This document shows positions 51,199 to 61,066 of a stretch of 64,000 nt of DNA, piece by piece. Positions within the stretch are counted from its first letter, which is position 1. The number at the start of each line of letters is the position of its first letter. The translations under genes and the position numbers were made by a program. Under the pieces are notes generated by a model that searched no databases, was not told the origin of the DNA, and saw nothing but the letters and a program-made list of their open reading frames with translations. This DNA is from an uncultured Bacteroides sp. (GTDB lineage: Bacteria > Bacteroidota > Bacteroidia > Bacteroidales > Bacteroidaceae), in NCBI RefSeq assembly GCF_963677945.1, contig NZ_OY782578.1, positions 2,261,258-2,325,257 on the forward strand. The letters are read 5' to 3'.

Positions 51199-52536
51199 AT
51201 GAAAAAGATTATAACGTTAATGCTAATCGCGCTTGGGCTATCGCCGGTGATGATGGCTCAAAGTTATGATGATCTTTACTACAATCCTAATAAGAAGGAT
51301 ACTTCGCTAAGGAAGGAAGAGAAGAAGCAAGTTAGCGAGAAAAAGCGCACGTATGTTTCTACTAATATGCCGGTTGTGGTGAAAGATCGTAAAGGAAATG
51401 CTCGTGATATTGACGAATATAACCGTCAATATAGTTCAAAAGAAAATAAGTTTGAAGTTGTAGACGATACATTATATGTTGAGGAAAAGGATTATCCTGA
51501 AAGTGGAGAATGGGTAAACGGATTTCAGGGAACTGAGGATGATTATGAATATGCTCAAAGGATAATTCGTTTCCGCAATCCTCGTTATGCCATTAGTATC
51601 AGTAGTCCTTATTACTGGGATATTGTTTATGGCTTGAACTCATGGGATTGGAATGTATATGTTGATGATTTCTATGCTTATGCATTCCCTACTTATACAA
51701 ACCGTATGTGGTGGGATTGGCGCTATAATTCCTTCGGCTGGGGCTGGGGATCTTCATGGGGCTATCCTTACGGGGGCGGTTACTACGGTAACTACTATTC
51801 TGGTTACTATGGTGGCTATTATGGAAACTATTGGGGTGGCTCTGGATATTGGGGACATCCTTATCATGGATGGGATGGACCATGGTATGGTGGCGGCTAT
51901 GGTGGATACGGATTAAACCATGCCGGATATTATAATACACGCCGTTCAGATTTTGGCGATTCTCGCATGCGTGCCGGTTCTTCCAGTTATCGTACTTCAT
52001 CATACTCTCGTGCTGGTGGCTTGCAAGATCGTACTTCTACTTATTATCGTCGTTCTGGAAGTGGAAGGGTGGTTGGCACTCGTTCTGGTTCTGGTTATGA
52101 AACAGGAGTAAGCCGTCGTTCGGGTTATATTAGATCAGAATCAAGTTATAATGACCGCACAGATGGAACTTCAAGAAGAACCATTTACGCACGTCCTAGT
52201 TCAACACGTACTTATTCTGGAAGTAGTGAAGGTATAGAAAGAAGAAGTTCTTCATATGATCGTCCATCAACTACAACAAGAAGTAGCTCATATAATCGTG
52301 GCAGCAGCAATGATGTTAGAAGCAATTATAACAGAAGCAGTTCATCCGGTCGCTCATACGATAATAGTTCATCAACCCGTAGCTATTCACCAAGTAATAA
52401 TAGTGGCAGTTCATATCGTAGCAGTGGCAGCAGCTCTAGTGGTGGCAGTTCACGCTCTAGCGGTGGTGGCAGCTCTAGTGGTGGAAGTTCTAGCAGTGGC
52501 AGTTCTCGTGCTGGTGGCGGTGGCGGTAGAAGGTAA
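51199..52536 (+). CDS. secreted Gly/Tyr/Ser/Arg-rich low-complexity protein
   Basis: This 445-residue protein has a signal peptide (1-20, ending MMAQ), a charged Lys/Glu/Arg region (about 21-120), a Trp/Tyr-rich part (about 135-180), a Gly/Tyr-rich segment (about 180-240, GGGYYGNYYSGYYGGYYGNY) and a Ser/Arg/Tyr-rich disordered tail to the end. The tail is encoded by repeated AGC/AGT and GGT/GGC codons. No catalytic domain is visible. Composition resembles adhesive or phase-separating proteins, but function is unknown. It is 62 bp upstream of an OmpP1-type gene in one unit ending at 54308. Confidence 0.8.
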   Translation: MKKIITLMLIALGLSPVMMAQSYDDLYYNPNKKDTSLRKEEKKQVSEKKRTYVSTNMPVVVKDRKGNARDIDEYNRQYSSKENKFEVVDDTLYVEEKDYPESGEWVNGFQGTEDDYEYAQRIIRFRNPRYAISISSPYYWDIVYGLNSWDWNVYVDDFYAYAFPTYTNRMWWDWRYNSFGWGWGSSWGYPYGGGYYGNYYSGYYGGYYGNYWGGSGYWGHPYHGWDGPWYGGGYGGYGLNHAGYYNTRRSDFGDSRMRAGSSSYRTSSYSRAGGLQDRTSTYYRRSGSGRVVGTRSGSGYETGVSRRSGYIRSESSYNDRTDGTSRRTIYARPSSTRTYSGSSEGIERRSSSYDRPSTTTRSSSYNRGSSNDVRSNYNRSSSSGRSYDNSSSTRSYSPSNNSGSSYRSSGSSSSGGSSRSSGGGSSSGGSSSSGSSRAGGGGGRR

Positions 52537-52598
52537 GCCCTTTATTCCATAAGAGAGATAATAATAGGTATTCATTATAAAGAATAAAGAACAATACA

Positions 52599-54236
52599 AT
52601 GAAAACAATAAATTTATTAAAAATAATGACGTGTACACTTTTGCTTAGTTCAGAAGTGGGTGCTCAGACAATATACGATGCAGCAAAGTTTTCAGGAAAA
52701 GATCTTAACGGTACAGCGCGTTTTGTAGGTATGGGTGGTGCTATGGGAGCACTGGGCGGTGATATTTCTACAATAAGCACGAATCCTGCCGGTATTGGTA
52801 TTTACAGAAGTAATGATTTGATGACTACTTTTGGCTTCAATTATACTTCTTCAGAAAGCAATTATAAGGGAAGTATTATGAATTCCGATAAATATCGTGG
52901 CTCATTTGATAATATTGGTTTTGTTTATTCTTCAAAAATAGGAAATCAAACAGCTTTGAGATATGTGAACTTTGGATTCAATTACCATAAAGCAAAATCG
53001 TTTAATAGAGATTTTGCAATGGGAGGAGATCTGAGTTTTGCATATAACGGTAGTACCAGATGGATCTCCCAAACAGATCAAATGGCTCTTTCTAGTCGTG
53101 ATCTTAGTACAGGCGATATGAACCTTAATAATTTAGACGTAAATAGTGTCAGGGCAGGATGGTTATCAATTTTAGGATGGAACGGTTGTTTAATTCATCA
53201 GGATCCAGCTTCTGCAAACCAATACATAGGTTTCCCTGCCAATGACCCTTCTGGCAGTTATTCTTCAAGAGAAAGAGGAGGTATAGATGCTTATGATTTT
53301 AATTTATCCTTTAATATTAGCAATCGCGTTTATTTAGGATTTACCCTTGGTGCTTATGATGTGAATTATACAAAGAATACAATGTATTCAGAGTATTTCC
53401 CTTCTAGCATTAATCCTCTTGATAATAATGGTAATGAGATCCCATTTTTTCTAGAAAATACAGATTATTCCTATTCTTTGGAGAGTTTCATGAAAACTAC
53501 AGGTACAGGAGTTGATTTCAAAGCTGGTATTATATTCCGTCCTGTTGAAGAATCTCCGTTAAGGATTGGAGCTGCTATACATACACCAACTTTCTATAAT
53601 TTAACGATGCATAATAGTGCTATATTAACATCCAATGCGGATGTTGATGCTCAAAAGCATATTATTCCGGTTAAATCTTATTCTCTTGATACTTATAACG
53701 AAATAGGTGGTGATGCTGTTACCGATTATCAGCTTACTACTCCCTGGAAATATAATTTAAGTTTAGGTTATACTATTGGAAGTAATGTAGCTCTTGGTGC
53801 TGAATATGAGTATCAGGATTATTCTACAGCAAAACTAAGTTATGGTGATGGTACAAGAATGAGTGATGAAAATAGCATGATGAAAGATTTTCTGAAGGGT
53901 GTGAGTACACTTCGTTTAGGTGCAGAAATAAAGTTGGTACCCGAATTCTCAATCCGTGCAGGATACAATCACTCTGCTGGAGCTTTTACAAATGATGCTT
54001 TTAAAAATCTGCCTTTAAATTCTGTTCGTACAGATACTGATTATTCAAATGAGAAATCTATTGATAACTATACGCTTGGTTTAGGATATAGAGCTGGTAG
54101 CTTTTATGCAGATATTGCTTATCAATATAGTGCGTATAAGGAAGATTTCTACCCATTCGATAATTTAGATTTAACTAAGACTTCTGTGAATAACGATAAA
54201 CAACAAGTTCTTTTAACTTTAGGATTTAGATTTTAG
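52599..54236 (+). CDS. OmpP1/FadL-family outer membrane transport protein
   Basis: This 545-residue protein has a signal peptide (about 1-22, ending VGAQ), the N-terminal hatch motif ARFVGMGGAMGALGGD...TNPAGIGIYRS typical of OmpP1/FadL, and a beta-barrel with terminal strand LLTLGFRF. FadL-type channels move hydrophobic molecules such as fatty acids or aromatics across the outer membrane; Bacteroides members are often labelled hemin receptors without proof. It is co-transcribed with the low-complexity protein. Confidence 0.88.
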   Translation: MKTINLLKIMTCTLLLSSEVGAQTIYDAAKFSGKDLNGTARFVGMGGAMGALGGDISTISTNPAGIGIYRSNDLMTTFGFNYTSSESNYKGSIMNSDKYRGSFDNIGFVYSSKIGNQTALRYVNFGFNYHKAKSFNRDFAMGGDLSFAYNGSTRWISQTDQMALSSRDLSTGDMNLNNLDVNSVRAGWLSILGWNGCLIHQDPASANQYIGFPANDPSGSYSSRERGGIDAYDFNLSFNISNRVYLGFTLGAYDVNYTKNTMYSEYFPSSINPLDNNGNEIPFFLENTDYSYSLESFMKTTGTGVDFKAGIIFRPVEESPLRIGAAIHTPTFYNLTMHNSAILTSNADVDAQKHIIPVKSYSLDTYNEIGGDAVTDYQLTTPWKYNLSLGYTIGSNVALGAEYEYQDYSTAKLSYGDGTRMSDENSMMKDFLKGVSTLRLGAEIKLVPEFSIRAGYNHSAGAFTNDAFKNLPLNSVRTDTDYSNEKSIDNYTLGLGYRAGSFYADIAYQYSAYKEDFYPFDNLDLTKTSVNNDKQQVLLTLGFRF

Positions 54237-54268
54237 GTAATTAGATAACTTGTCAGGATAACAAAATG

Positions 54269-54308
54269 AATCCTCTTCTGATATAAAAAAGTGTATCAGA
54301 AGAGGATT
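54269..54308 (+). terminator. terminator after the OmpP1-type gene
   Basis: A perfect 15-bp stem, AATCCTCTTCTGATA (54269-54283) with its complement (54294-54308), is followed by TTTTTTATTT. Confidence 0.9.
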
Positions 54309-54454
54309 TTTTATTTCATCACTCATCAGTCAAAACTAAGCAAAATAAATTATATAATTCTTGTACAAAAGAAAACAATATTCTGTACAGAACTATTTAT
54401 TCTTTTGTACAAGGAAATATAAAAATAAAAAGAGAGATTGAATAAGCTTCCCGA

Positions 54455-54922
54455 TTAATATTCAATTTTATCCATATTCTTTGTCCACTCTTCAAAAGCT
54501 TTCAGGGCTTCTTCACGAAGCAGTGGTTCCGATTGTAGTTTTCTGTCAGCAGGTTTTAGTTCCAACTCATCATAAATGAATGAATCATCGAAGCCAATAT
54601 CCTTTGCATCAGTCTTTGTATTAGCGTAATACATCTTATCCAGCCGGGCCCAATAAATTGCTCCAAAGCACATGGGACAAGGTTCGCAGGAAGTATAAAT
54701 TTCACAACCACTCAGATTGAATGTTCCTAATACTTTCCCTGCAGCACGGATAGCATTAATTTCTGCATGTGCAGTAGGGTCACACGAACTTGTAACCCGG
54801 TTTACACCGGTGGCAATGATTTCTCCGTCTTTCACAATAACGGCGCCAAACGGTCCTCCGCCTTTTGCCACATTCTCTGTTGAAAGTGCAATGGCCTTTC
54901 GCATGAATTCTTCTTTATTCAT
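54455..54922 (-). CDS. nucleoside/base deaminase, guanine deaminase-like
   Basis: This 155-residue zinc-dependent deaminase has ligand and proton-shuttle motifs THAEINAIRAA (HAE, about 53) and TSCEPCPMCFGAIYWAR (PCxxC, about 83). The PMCFGAIYWARLDKMYYANT context and the tail with FDDSFIYDELELK match bacterial guanine deaminase (GuaD) better than TadA. It would convert guanine to xanthine in the cytoplasm. It is monocistronic. Confidence 0.88.
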   Translation of the reverse strand: MNKEEFMRKAIALSTENVAKGGGPFGAVIVKDGEIIATGVNRVTSSCDPTAHAEINAIRAAGKVLGTFNLSGCEIYTSCEPCPMCFGAIYWARLDKMYYANTKTDAKDIGFDDSFIYDELELKPADRKLQSEPLLREEALKAFEEWTKNMDKIEY

Positions 54923-55037
54923 AACGTTTGTATTAGTTTATTTTTGTTTGAGGAACTCTAACGAATATGATATAGTCAAACTTAAACCTTATAGAGCTTG
55001 CTAGTTACTATAGAAAGGTATTTAAACGCTATTTTGT

Positions 55038-56132
55038 TCACTGTTTACTTCTATAAAATTTCTTTTTATTGAAATTGAATCCAGCATAAATCCGGATAGT
55101 TCCAAAGCTATTGTTCAGATAAAAGTTTTCGGTTCTATAATCATAAGTATGCATTACCAATGATGCACCGACAAAGTATTTAGAATTATTGTATACAACT
55201 CCTGCCCGGGTTACTAAATCCAGATTCATGTCTTTAAGGGTAGGTAGTATTCTGTCACCGGAATCCATTTTCGATTTTTTGTAGGCTATTGCAGGTGCCA
55301 CGGATATGTTTGCCAGAAAGTTTTTGGCAAATACCCAATTGTATGTATAGCCAAAGCTAAGGCTATAGTCCGAATAACTGATCTCCTTAAATTTCAATGC
55401 ATCACTTAATTTTATCAGTATAGGAGCCGGTAACTGGGTATGATCAAATTTAATATTATGCTGAGAATATGAAAATCCTGCTATGAAAGAACCCGCGCTA
55501 CGACGTTGATTGCTTGACTGACTGTAAGCCGCCGGGTAAGAAAACTTTTTGTTGTTAAAGACCCAATAAGCGTTTAGTCCCTTTATCGCAACCGAAAAAC
55601 CGTTAATATCAGTAGCAATAGCCGGATATTCATTGTCTTCAAAAATACCACTTGTACTTCTCAACTTGAAATTACTACCACTTTTTCGGTAATAAACATC
55701 GCCTCCAATCATGGGGCTATAAAGACTTAATCCAAATTCTGTTTTTTTATTTGATAGCTTTTTCTTTCCAAAAATATCACTCAGGTCGACAGACCATCCC
55801 AGGAAAATCCATCTCCACCCAAAGTATGCGCCTAGCTTATAACTCATATTGGGCGAAATTGTTAATCGCTGAGGATTCTCTTCCTTGCTTTCAAATATAT
55901 AATATTCATACCAGTTACTGTTTTCCAACATAAATGCATAATTAAACTTATTTGGCTCCACATAACTGGTATCAATTTCGTTTATTTTATGTCCAATTGT
56001 ATTTACATTTTCTTTTGCTTTCTCTTTCAGTTCTTTTCCGAACTTATAAAAGTCTGTTTTTTCATCCTGAGCCAACAAAATAAATGTTGAAGATAAAAGA
56101 AAGTATAAGAAGGCAAACGCTAATTTCATCAA
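55038..56132 (-). CDS. DUF4421-family secreted beta-rich protein
   Basis: This 364-residue protein has a signal peptide (about 1-21, ending LLAQ) and repeated amphipathic beta-strands with aromatic ends (KLGAYFGWRWIFLGWSVDLS, IAGFSYSQHNIKF, FGTIRIYAGFNFN), matching DUF4421. It is probably an outer membrane barrel protein of unknown function. The oxidoreductase gene precedes it by 21 bp, so the two may be co-transcribed. Confidence 0.82.
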   Translation of the reverse strand: MMKLAFAFLYFLLSSTFILLAQDEKTDFYKFGKELKEKAKENVNTIGHKINEIDTSYVEPNKFNYAFMLENSNWYEYYIFESKEENPQRLTISPNMSYKLGAYFGWRWIFLGWSVDLSDIFGKKKLSNKKTEFGLSLYSPMIGGDVYYRKSGSNFKLRSTSGIFEDNEYPAIATDINGFSVAIKGLNAYWVFNNKKFSYPAAYSQSSNQRRSAGSFIAGFSYSQHNIKFDHTQLPAPILIKLSDALKFKEISYSDYSLSFGYTYNWVFAKNFLANISVAPAIAYKKSKMDSGDRILPTLKDMNLDLVTRAGVVYNNSKYFVGASLVMHTYDYRTENFYLNNSFGTIRIYAGFNFNKKKFYRSKQ

Positions 56133-56153
56133 TAATAACTTAGTAATTTTGAA

Positions 56154-57128
56154 CTAAATTTTACCAAGGATTTTATCCATAACCCAATTTGTTGGTGTAG
56201 CACTGATACCATCACAAGCACAGATTGATTTCCCTTGTAAGTGATGAATAACAGATTCAATGAGATTATACTGAATATGTTCGGGGTTCTCTATTACAAA
56301 TTCTTCTCTACCTTTTTCTGTGTGCAGGGCAATTGGATCAAATGTAAATGTAGAAAAACAAAGCATACCCTTATCGCCAATTACTTCAATTCTGTCTTCT
56401 TTTGCAGAAGAGTGAGCAACAAAACACCATGAACCTGAGCCTACCAGTCCTGAATCGAACTGGAAACAAGCACTTACGGTATCTTCTGCTTTATATAAAC
56501 CGGCGCGATTGCTTTTAAAACCTTCAGCTTCAAGGATACAGCCAAATATATCCTGAAGAATATCCAGTTGGTGAGATGCTAGATCATAGAAATAACCTCC
56601 GCCTGCAATATCCGGTTGAACTCTCCATGGGAGATTTTCTTTATTGTAGTCCAGATCGTATGGAGGTTGAGCGAAACGTATTTGTACATTAATTACGTTT
56701 CCGATAGCTCCTTCCTGAATCAATTCTTTGACTTTTATAAAATAGGGCAGGTAACGTCTGTAGTAGGCAACAAAGCATGGAACCCCTGTTTCCTGGGAAA
56801 TTCTGTTGATACGAGTACATTCCTCGTAACTGCTAGCCATTGGTTTTTCTATATAAACCGGCTTACCTGCTTTCATGGCCATAATGGCATAAGTAGCATG
56901 TGAAGAGGGTGGGGTAGCTATGTAAACAGCATCAACTTCCGGATCCTCAATTAGTTCCATCGCATCAGTATACCATTTCTTAATGCCTCTTTTTTCAGCA
57001 TAGTTTTTAGCTTTTTCTTCGTCTCGACTCATTACTGCAACAACAGTAGAACCTTCAATTTTCTTAAAAGCAGGTCCACTTTTCTTTTCTGTTACGTTTC
57101 CACAACCAATAAATCCCCATTTAATCAT
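56154..57128 (-). CDS. Gfo/Idh/MocA-family NAD(P)-dependent oxidoreductase
   Basis: This 324-residue enzyme has a Rossmann domain (1-120; WGFIGCGNVTEKKSGPAF, VYIATPPSSHATYA) and the catalytic motif EKPMASSYEEC (Lys at about 94). The C-terminal alpha/beta domain carries AGGGYFYDLASHQLDIL with the usual His. Family members oxidise or reduce sugars and inositols; the substrate is not inferable. Confidence 0.9.
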   Translation of the reverse strand: MIKWGFIGCGNVTEKKSGPAFKKIEGSTVVAVMSRDEEKAKNYAEKRGIKKWYTDAMELIEDPEVDAVYIATPPSSHATYAIMAMKAGKPVYIEKPMASSYEECTRINRISQETGVPCFVAYYRRYLPYFIKVKELIQEGAIGNVINVQIRFAQPPYDLDYNKENLPWRVQPDIAGGGYFYDLASHQLDILQDIFGCILEAEGFKSNRAGLYKAEDTVSACFQFDSGLVGSGSWCFVAHSSAKEDRIEVIGDKGMLCFSTFTFDPIALHTEKGREEFVIENPEHIQYNLIESVIHHLQGKSICACDGISATPTNWVMDKILGKI

Positions 57129-57182
57129 ATTCGTTAATCCTCTTTATTTATCTTATAACAAAATTTACAGTTAATCGAATTG

Positions 57183-57209
57183 CAAATATATTGTTTTTAA
57201 TTACTTTTG
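57183..57209. promoter_or_regulatory. divergent overlapping promoters
   Basis: TATATTTG on the minus strand (57190-57183) serves the oxidoreductase gene. TACTTTTG on the plus strand (57202-57209), with TTG 19 bp upstream, serves the 57252 membrane protein gene. The two are only 11 bp apart, so they may compete for polymerase. Confidence 0.5.
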
Positions 57210-57251
57210 TCATAACAAAACATAAATAAACTGATAAAAAACACTCTATAA

Positions 57252-58157
57252 ATGGAAAATCAAACATCAAAAATAGTATTTTATAAATCACGTAGTCTGG
57301 CAGGACGTTTCTCTGCTGCATTCGATTTTATAGAAAATAATTTTAAAGTTCTGGCTAAGTTCAGCTCTTTTATAATTTTGCCTGTTGCAGTTCTTATCTC
57401 ATTGTTTTTTATTGTATACAATAATTTTGCAGCACAGATTGTTCAAGGCAATATTACAGCTACGGGGGTAACCCAATATGTGGTTTTACTATCTGCCTTA
57501 GTATTGGTATGTATAGTCGGAGATATTCTTTTTAAAGGAACAGTTTTTGCATTGGTAAAAGAATATTCATTGCGAGAGTCCATTGCACGCTTGTCATTCA
57601 AAGAAATGAAAAACAAGCTGGTTGCTAATATCAAACGCTTTTTAATTGTTAGTTTGGTTTTGGCATTACTCCTTATTGTCTACGTGGCTTTATTAGCAGG
57701 CTTGCTATTCCTTTCTCCATGGACGTTGGTACTTACTTTCCCATTCTTACTTTTCATAACTGTACCTTTCACTTATGCACAAGAAATTTATATGTTTGAG
57801 GATGTAAAAGTAATGACTGCAGTGAAGAAAGGTTTTAAATTAGGTATTCCCAATTGGGCCGGAATATTTTTTCTTTTAATTCTGGCAGAAATATTTGCTT
57901 TAATTATTCAAGGCATAGCATTCACTCCCTGGGGAGTTGGTTCTTTTGTTCAGTCTTTATCCTTTAGTTCAATTCTTGATGGGAATACTTCAACTTTACC
58001 AACCTATTTCAGTATCTTAATGTTTGTGTTGAGTGTGATAGGTTACTTTGTTTCTTATCTGGCACAGTTGCTTCCAACAATATCAATGATGTTCCAGTAC
58101 TTTAGTGCAACTCAAAAACAGGTAGAGAAAGATTTGGAACTAAATCAACCTTTATAA
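57252..58157 (+). CDS. multi-pass inner membrane protein of unknown function
   Basis: This 301-residue protein has about six hydrophobic segments (roughly 40-60, 75-95, 120-150, 152-175, 200-220, 250-280) and basic loops. The N-terminal stretch SLAGRFSAAFDFIENNFKVL is amphipathic. The pattern resembles the membrane domains seen in DUF975/GDPD-type proteins, but I cannot place it. Its last 13 bp overlap the 3' end of the convergent gene at 58145. Confidence 0.72.
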   Translation: MENQTSKIVFYKSRSLAGRFSAAFDFIENNFKVLAKFSSFIILPVAVLISLFFIVYNNFAAQIVQGNITATGVTQYVVLLSALVLVCIVGDILFKGTVFALVKEYSLRESIARLSFKEMKNKLVANIKRFLIVSLVLALLLIVYVALLAGLLFLSPWTLVLTFPFLLFITVPFTYAQEIYMFEDVKVMTAVKKGFKLGIPNWAGIFFLLILAEIFALIIQGIAFTPWGVGSFVQSLSFSSILDGNTSTLPTYFSILMFVLSVIGYFVSYLAQLLPTISMMFQYFSATQKQVEKDLELNQPL

Positions 58158-58963
58158 TATTTCTTATATATACGCTTGTATTCTTCACTCTTGGTAAACG
58201 ATTTAAGCCAAGAGTTAAGGGTATCTAGCAATACAGGAGAGTGTTTACTTACTCCCCATGAATAGAACTGGGTAAAACTTATATCAGTATGAATATCTAG
58301 TTGTGGAAATGAATCGATTGATGCTAAAGCTATGCTTTGATCACATACTGCATAACTAATATTTCCGTGGGCTACCAGAGCCATAAGTTGTTCTGAACCA
58401 TATTTCTCCACTTCTTTAATATAAATAGCTTCGCCTATTTCATTGCTTAGGTTTTTGATGCGAAGGATAGAAGGGGAGCCCTTTTCTACATGCAGAATTT
58501 TATGTGCCAGGTCTAGCTGACTTTTAATAAATGCAGGATTACCTTTTCCGGCCTTTCTTTGAACTAAAACTTGTTTATTAAGAACTATAGGAGTGGTTAG
58601 CAGAATGGAATCTTTAAGTTCGGTGGTAACCGGAATATTGTAAGCAATAATATCAAATTTGCCATTGGAAAGCCCTTTTAACCGTTTATCAAAACTCATC
58701 TCAGGAGTTATTTCCAGGCGCAATCCTTTATCCTTAGCAAAAGCATTTATAAGTTCGTATTGAAATCCTGAGATTGTATCTCCGTCTACATAATAGCTCA
58801 AAGAGTTATATTCTGTAACTACCCGAAGAATTTTGGATTTCTTAATTTCGGCATAGTCACGTGGTTTCCCTGTTTCTGATTCTTCCCGGGTAAAGAAAAT
58901 GGCGAGAATGATCAATACTATCCCAGGAATCAAATACTTAATATATTTACCTTTTAACTTCAT
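58145..58963 (-). CDS. membrane-anchored periplasmic solute-binding domain protein
   Basis: This 272-residue protein has an N-terminal uncleaved membrane segment (about 8-24, YLIPGIVLIILAIFF) and a single SBP_bac_3 domain (about 40-270: LRVVTEYNSLSYYVDGDTIS, GFQYELINAFAKDKG, DIIAYNIPVT). It resembles the sensor half of MltF but lacks the C-terminal lytic transglycosylase domain. No ABC transporter genes are adjacent. It follows the porin gene by 4 bp, so it may pass or sense what the porin admits. Confidence 0.82.
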   Translation of the reverse strand: MKLKGKYIKYLIPGIVLIILAIFFTREESETGKPRDYAEIKKSKILRVVTEYNSLSYYVDGDTISGFQYELINAFAKDKGLRLEITPEMSFDKRLKGLSNGKFDIIAYNIPVTTELKDSILLTTPIVLNKQVLVQRKAGKGNPAFIKSQLDLAHKILHVEKGSPSILRIKNLSNEIGEAIYIKEVEKYGSEQLMALVAHGNISYAVCDQSIALASIDSFPQLDIHTDISFTQFYSWGVSKHSPVLLDTLNSWLKSFTKSEEYKRIYKKYYKG

Positions 58964-58967
58964 GTTA

Positions 58968-61058
58968 TTAATCGTAGAAGTTCCAGGAAATACCTATTTT
59001 AAATAGGCGAGGGTTGATTGGGTAATGAGGTACATAGAAAGAGTTAGATCCACCGGAACTCTGATTAACATGATAGTACATTACAAAGAATCGTGTACGT
59101 TTCAGATGCAAATTAGCATATAGGTTTACAACAGGATATCCGCCAATCTTAGTATACTTATCAGTATTTGTTGCATCTTGTAAATTGAATGTTCCAATAG
59201 CAGGAGTATAATCCGGTGCATAGTATTTGCTGAAGTAACGAACATCAGCTCCCAATTGCAAGCTCAGGACTTTCTTTGCCAGCTTTGTTTCCAGATACAA
59301 GTTGTGGTAAAGAGACAGTTCAGGAAGTGGTAAAATGCTATTGTTCGACGACTTTTGATAAGTCACTTCATTATCTAAATGGAGAATACCAGCCTGGAAA
59401 TTTTGTTTCAGACATGCACTTAGTATTTGTAAATTTTCGCTTGCCTGTACGGGTATTGCTTTACTGTTGAAGTATGTGTAATTCTTAATGTTTTCTATGC
59501 CAATATTAATATTGGTTCCTAATCTCTTGAAAGATAATTCTCCTTCTACGTGTGTTTTGAATTCTTTAGAGAAATTATTATTATCCCACCAGAAATGGTT
59601 TGAGTGATAATGACGCATATAAAAAGATGGCAATGTATTGCTAACATTTCCGCGGGCAATAAGTGCAACAGTATCTTTCAGCAAACGGAAATTAAGGCGA
59701 ACATCCCCTTTTAAACGAAATTGACCGATACTTTCCTTAAGCATTCCCACTTCTCCAATAGCTGTATAATTGATTAGCCTGCCTTCTTTTCTCGATAATT
59801 CACCTCCTACATAGACTTCATTTTCAGTAAATTTATCTGTAGTTATGGAATCAGCATTCATTAAGTTATACTGGCGAAGTTCGTGAGAAATAAATCCGGT
59901 TAATCCAGCCTGAGCATATTTATTAAATCCTTCCAGAAGTGCTATCCCAAATGTGTTTTTAATAGATGTATAGCTGGTAGAATCTCTGGATGAAAGATTA
60001 CTTCCGTTTAAATATGTATTTTCGTAATAATCTTTATCTTCAGAGTATGCAACAAATTTTTTGTGAGCTCTTTCATATTTCATAGTATGAATAAAGCTTG
60101 TAACCGGAACAAATTCTATTACCTTTTCTTCTTTTTGTTCTTTGGCTTCACCATTCTCAGCTTTTTTACCGTTTCCTTTTTTCTCTTCTTTTAATTTATC
60201 TAATTCCTTTATATCTTTAATCTTTTCTCTTTTAAATCCTAAATTATAGCGATGAGTCAAAAATACATAAGAGTCATGGTTCTTATTCCATGTATCAGTG
60301 AAATTAACCGGAATATTGGCTGGTTCATATTGCTTTTTACCTTCACTCATGGCTAGCGGATTTGTAATATAGCGATCATCTGCTATACCACCGTTTTCCA
60401 TCATTTTTATACTGAAGTTGTTGTATAAAAGATGTGCCTGATATTGATCTCCAATATAACTACCAAAAAGAGCTCCGTTAAAATGAGAGGTCGACTGGTC
60501 TGTATAGAATCCACGGCCATATTGATAGTCAATATTAAATCCAAATGCTAAACGTTTGCTTACATTTACAGAAAAATAACTTTTGAAACGTTCTTCGCCA
60601 TCTACTTTTGATCCTGATTTAAAGTAAGTTATATTAGTGTATGGTAAACGTGAATTTGCAAATTTAAAATTCTGTGGGGTAACAAAAAAACTTGAATAAG
60701 GATCAATAAACAAATACTGCGAACTCTCTACCGGACGATCAAAAAAGATTCTGGACATTGATGGCGAACCAAGATTGCCCAGATAATTGTTATGTCCGGT
60801 CATTCCTTCTACAAGGTTTTCATTCTGGAAGTTGTGGTAAATCGTGTCAGCAGGAATCATTTGTCTGTTTCCCAACCGTTCATCCACATTCCACATATAG
60901 AGTTTTGGATCTATTGACGCAGTGCTTACTTTTGAACTATCATTTTTTGTCTCGTTATCTTGATTACGAGAGCCCATTCTAGACTCGCTTATCTGTGCAT
61001 GAACGTATGCTTGAGATAGAGTCATTAAGAGTATATATATTAATAATATCCTTTTCAT
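58968..61058 (-). CDS. putative outer membrane porin (Porin_10-type)
   Basis: This 696-residue protein has a signal peptide (about 1-21, ending VHAQ), a long periplasmic/plug-like N-terminus with NLVEGMTGHNNYLGNLGSPS, and a large beta-barrel ending GISWNFYD. It matches the Bacteroidetes putative porin family. A highly charged Lys/Glu insert (about 278-318, LDKLKEEKKGNGKKAENGEA) interrupts the barrel and would form a disordered loop. It starts 8 nt from its -7 box. Confidence 0.82.
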   Translation of the reverse strand: MKRILLIYILLMTLSQAYVHAQISESRMGSRNQDNETKNDSSKVSTASIDPKLYMWNVDERLGNRQMIPADTIYHNFQNENLVEGMTGHNNYLGNLGSPSMSRIFFDRPVESSQYLFIDPYSSFFVTPQNFKFANSRLPYTNITYFKSGSKVDGEERFKSYFSVNVSKRLAFGFNIDYQYGRGFYTDQSTSHFNGALFGSYIGDQYQAHLLYNNFSIKMMENGGIADDRYITNPLAMSEGKKQYEPANIPVNFTDTWNKNHDSYVFLTHRYNLGFKREKIKDIKELDKLKEEKKGNGKKAENGEAKEQKEEKVIEFVPVTSFIHTMKYERAHKKFVAYSEDKDYYENTYLNGSNLSSRDSTSYTSIKNTFGIALLEGFNKYAQAGLTGFISHELRQYNLMNADSITTDKFTENEVYVGGELSRKEGRLINYTAIGEVGMLKESIGQFRLKGDVRLNFRLLKDTVALIARGNVSNTLPSFYMRHYHSNHFWWDNNNFSKEFKTHVEGELSFKRLGTNINIGIENIKNYTYFNSKAIPVQASENLQILSACLKQNFQAGILHLDNEVTYQKSSNNSILPLPELSLYHNLYLETKLAKKVLSLQLGADVRYFSKYYAPDYTPAIGTFNLQDATNTDKYTKIGGYPVVNLYANLHLKRTRFFVMYYHVNQSSGGSNSFYVPHYPINPRLFKIGISWNFYD

Positions 61059-61066
61059 AATGGACG

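Noticed and set aside
51653..52552. Several open frames of 60-100 residues on both strands inside the low-complexity gene
   Set aside because: They are products of the biased GGT/AGC/TAT codon runs of the real gene and have implausible Met/Ile/Val-rich or His/Asn-rich compositions.
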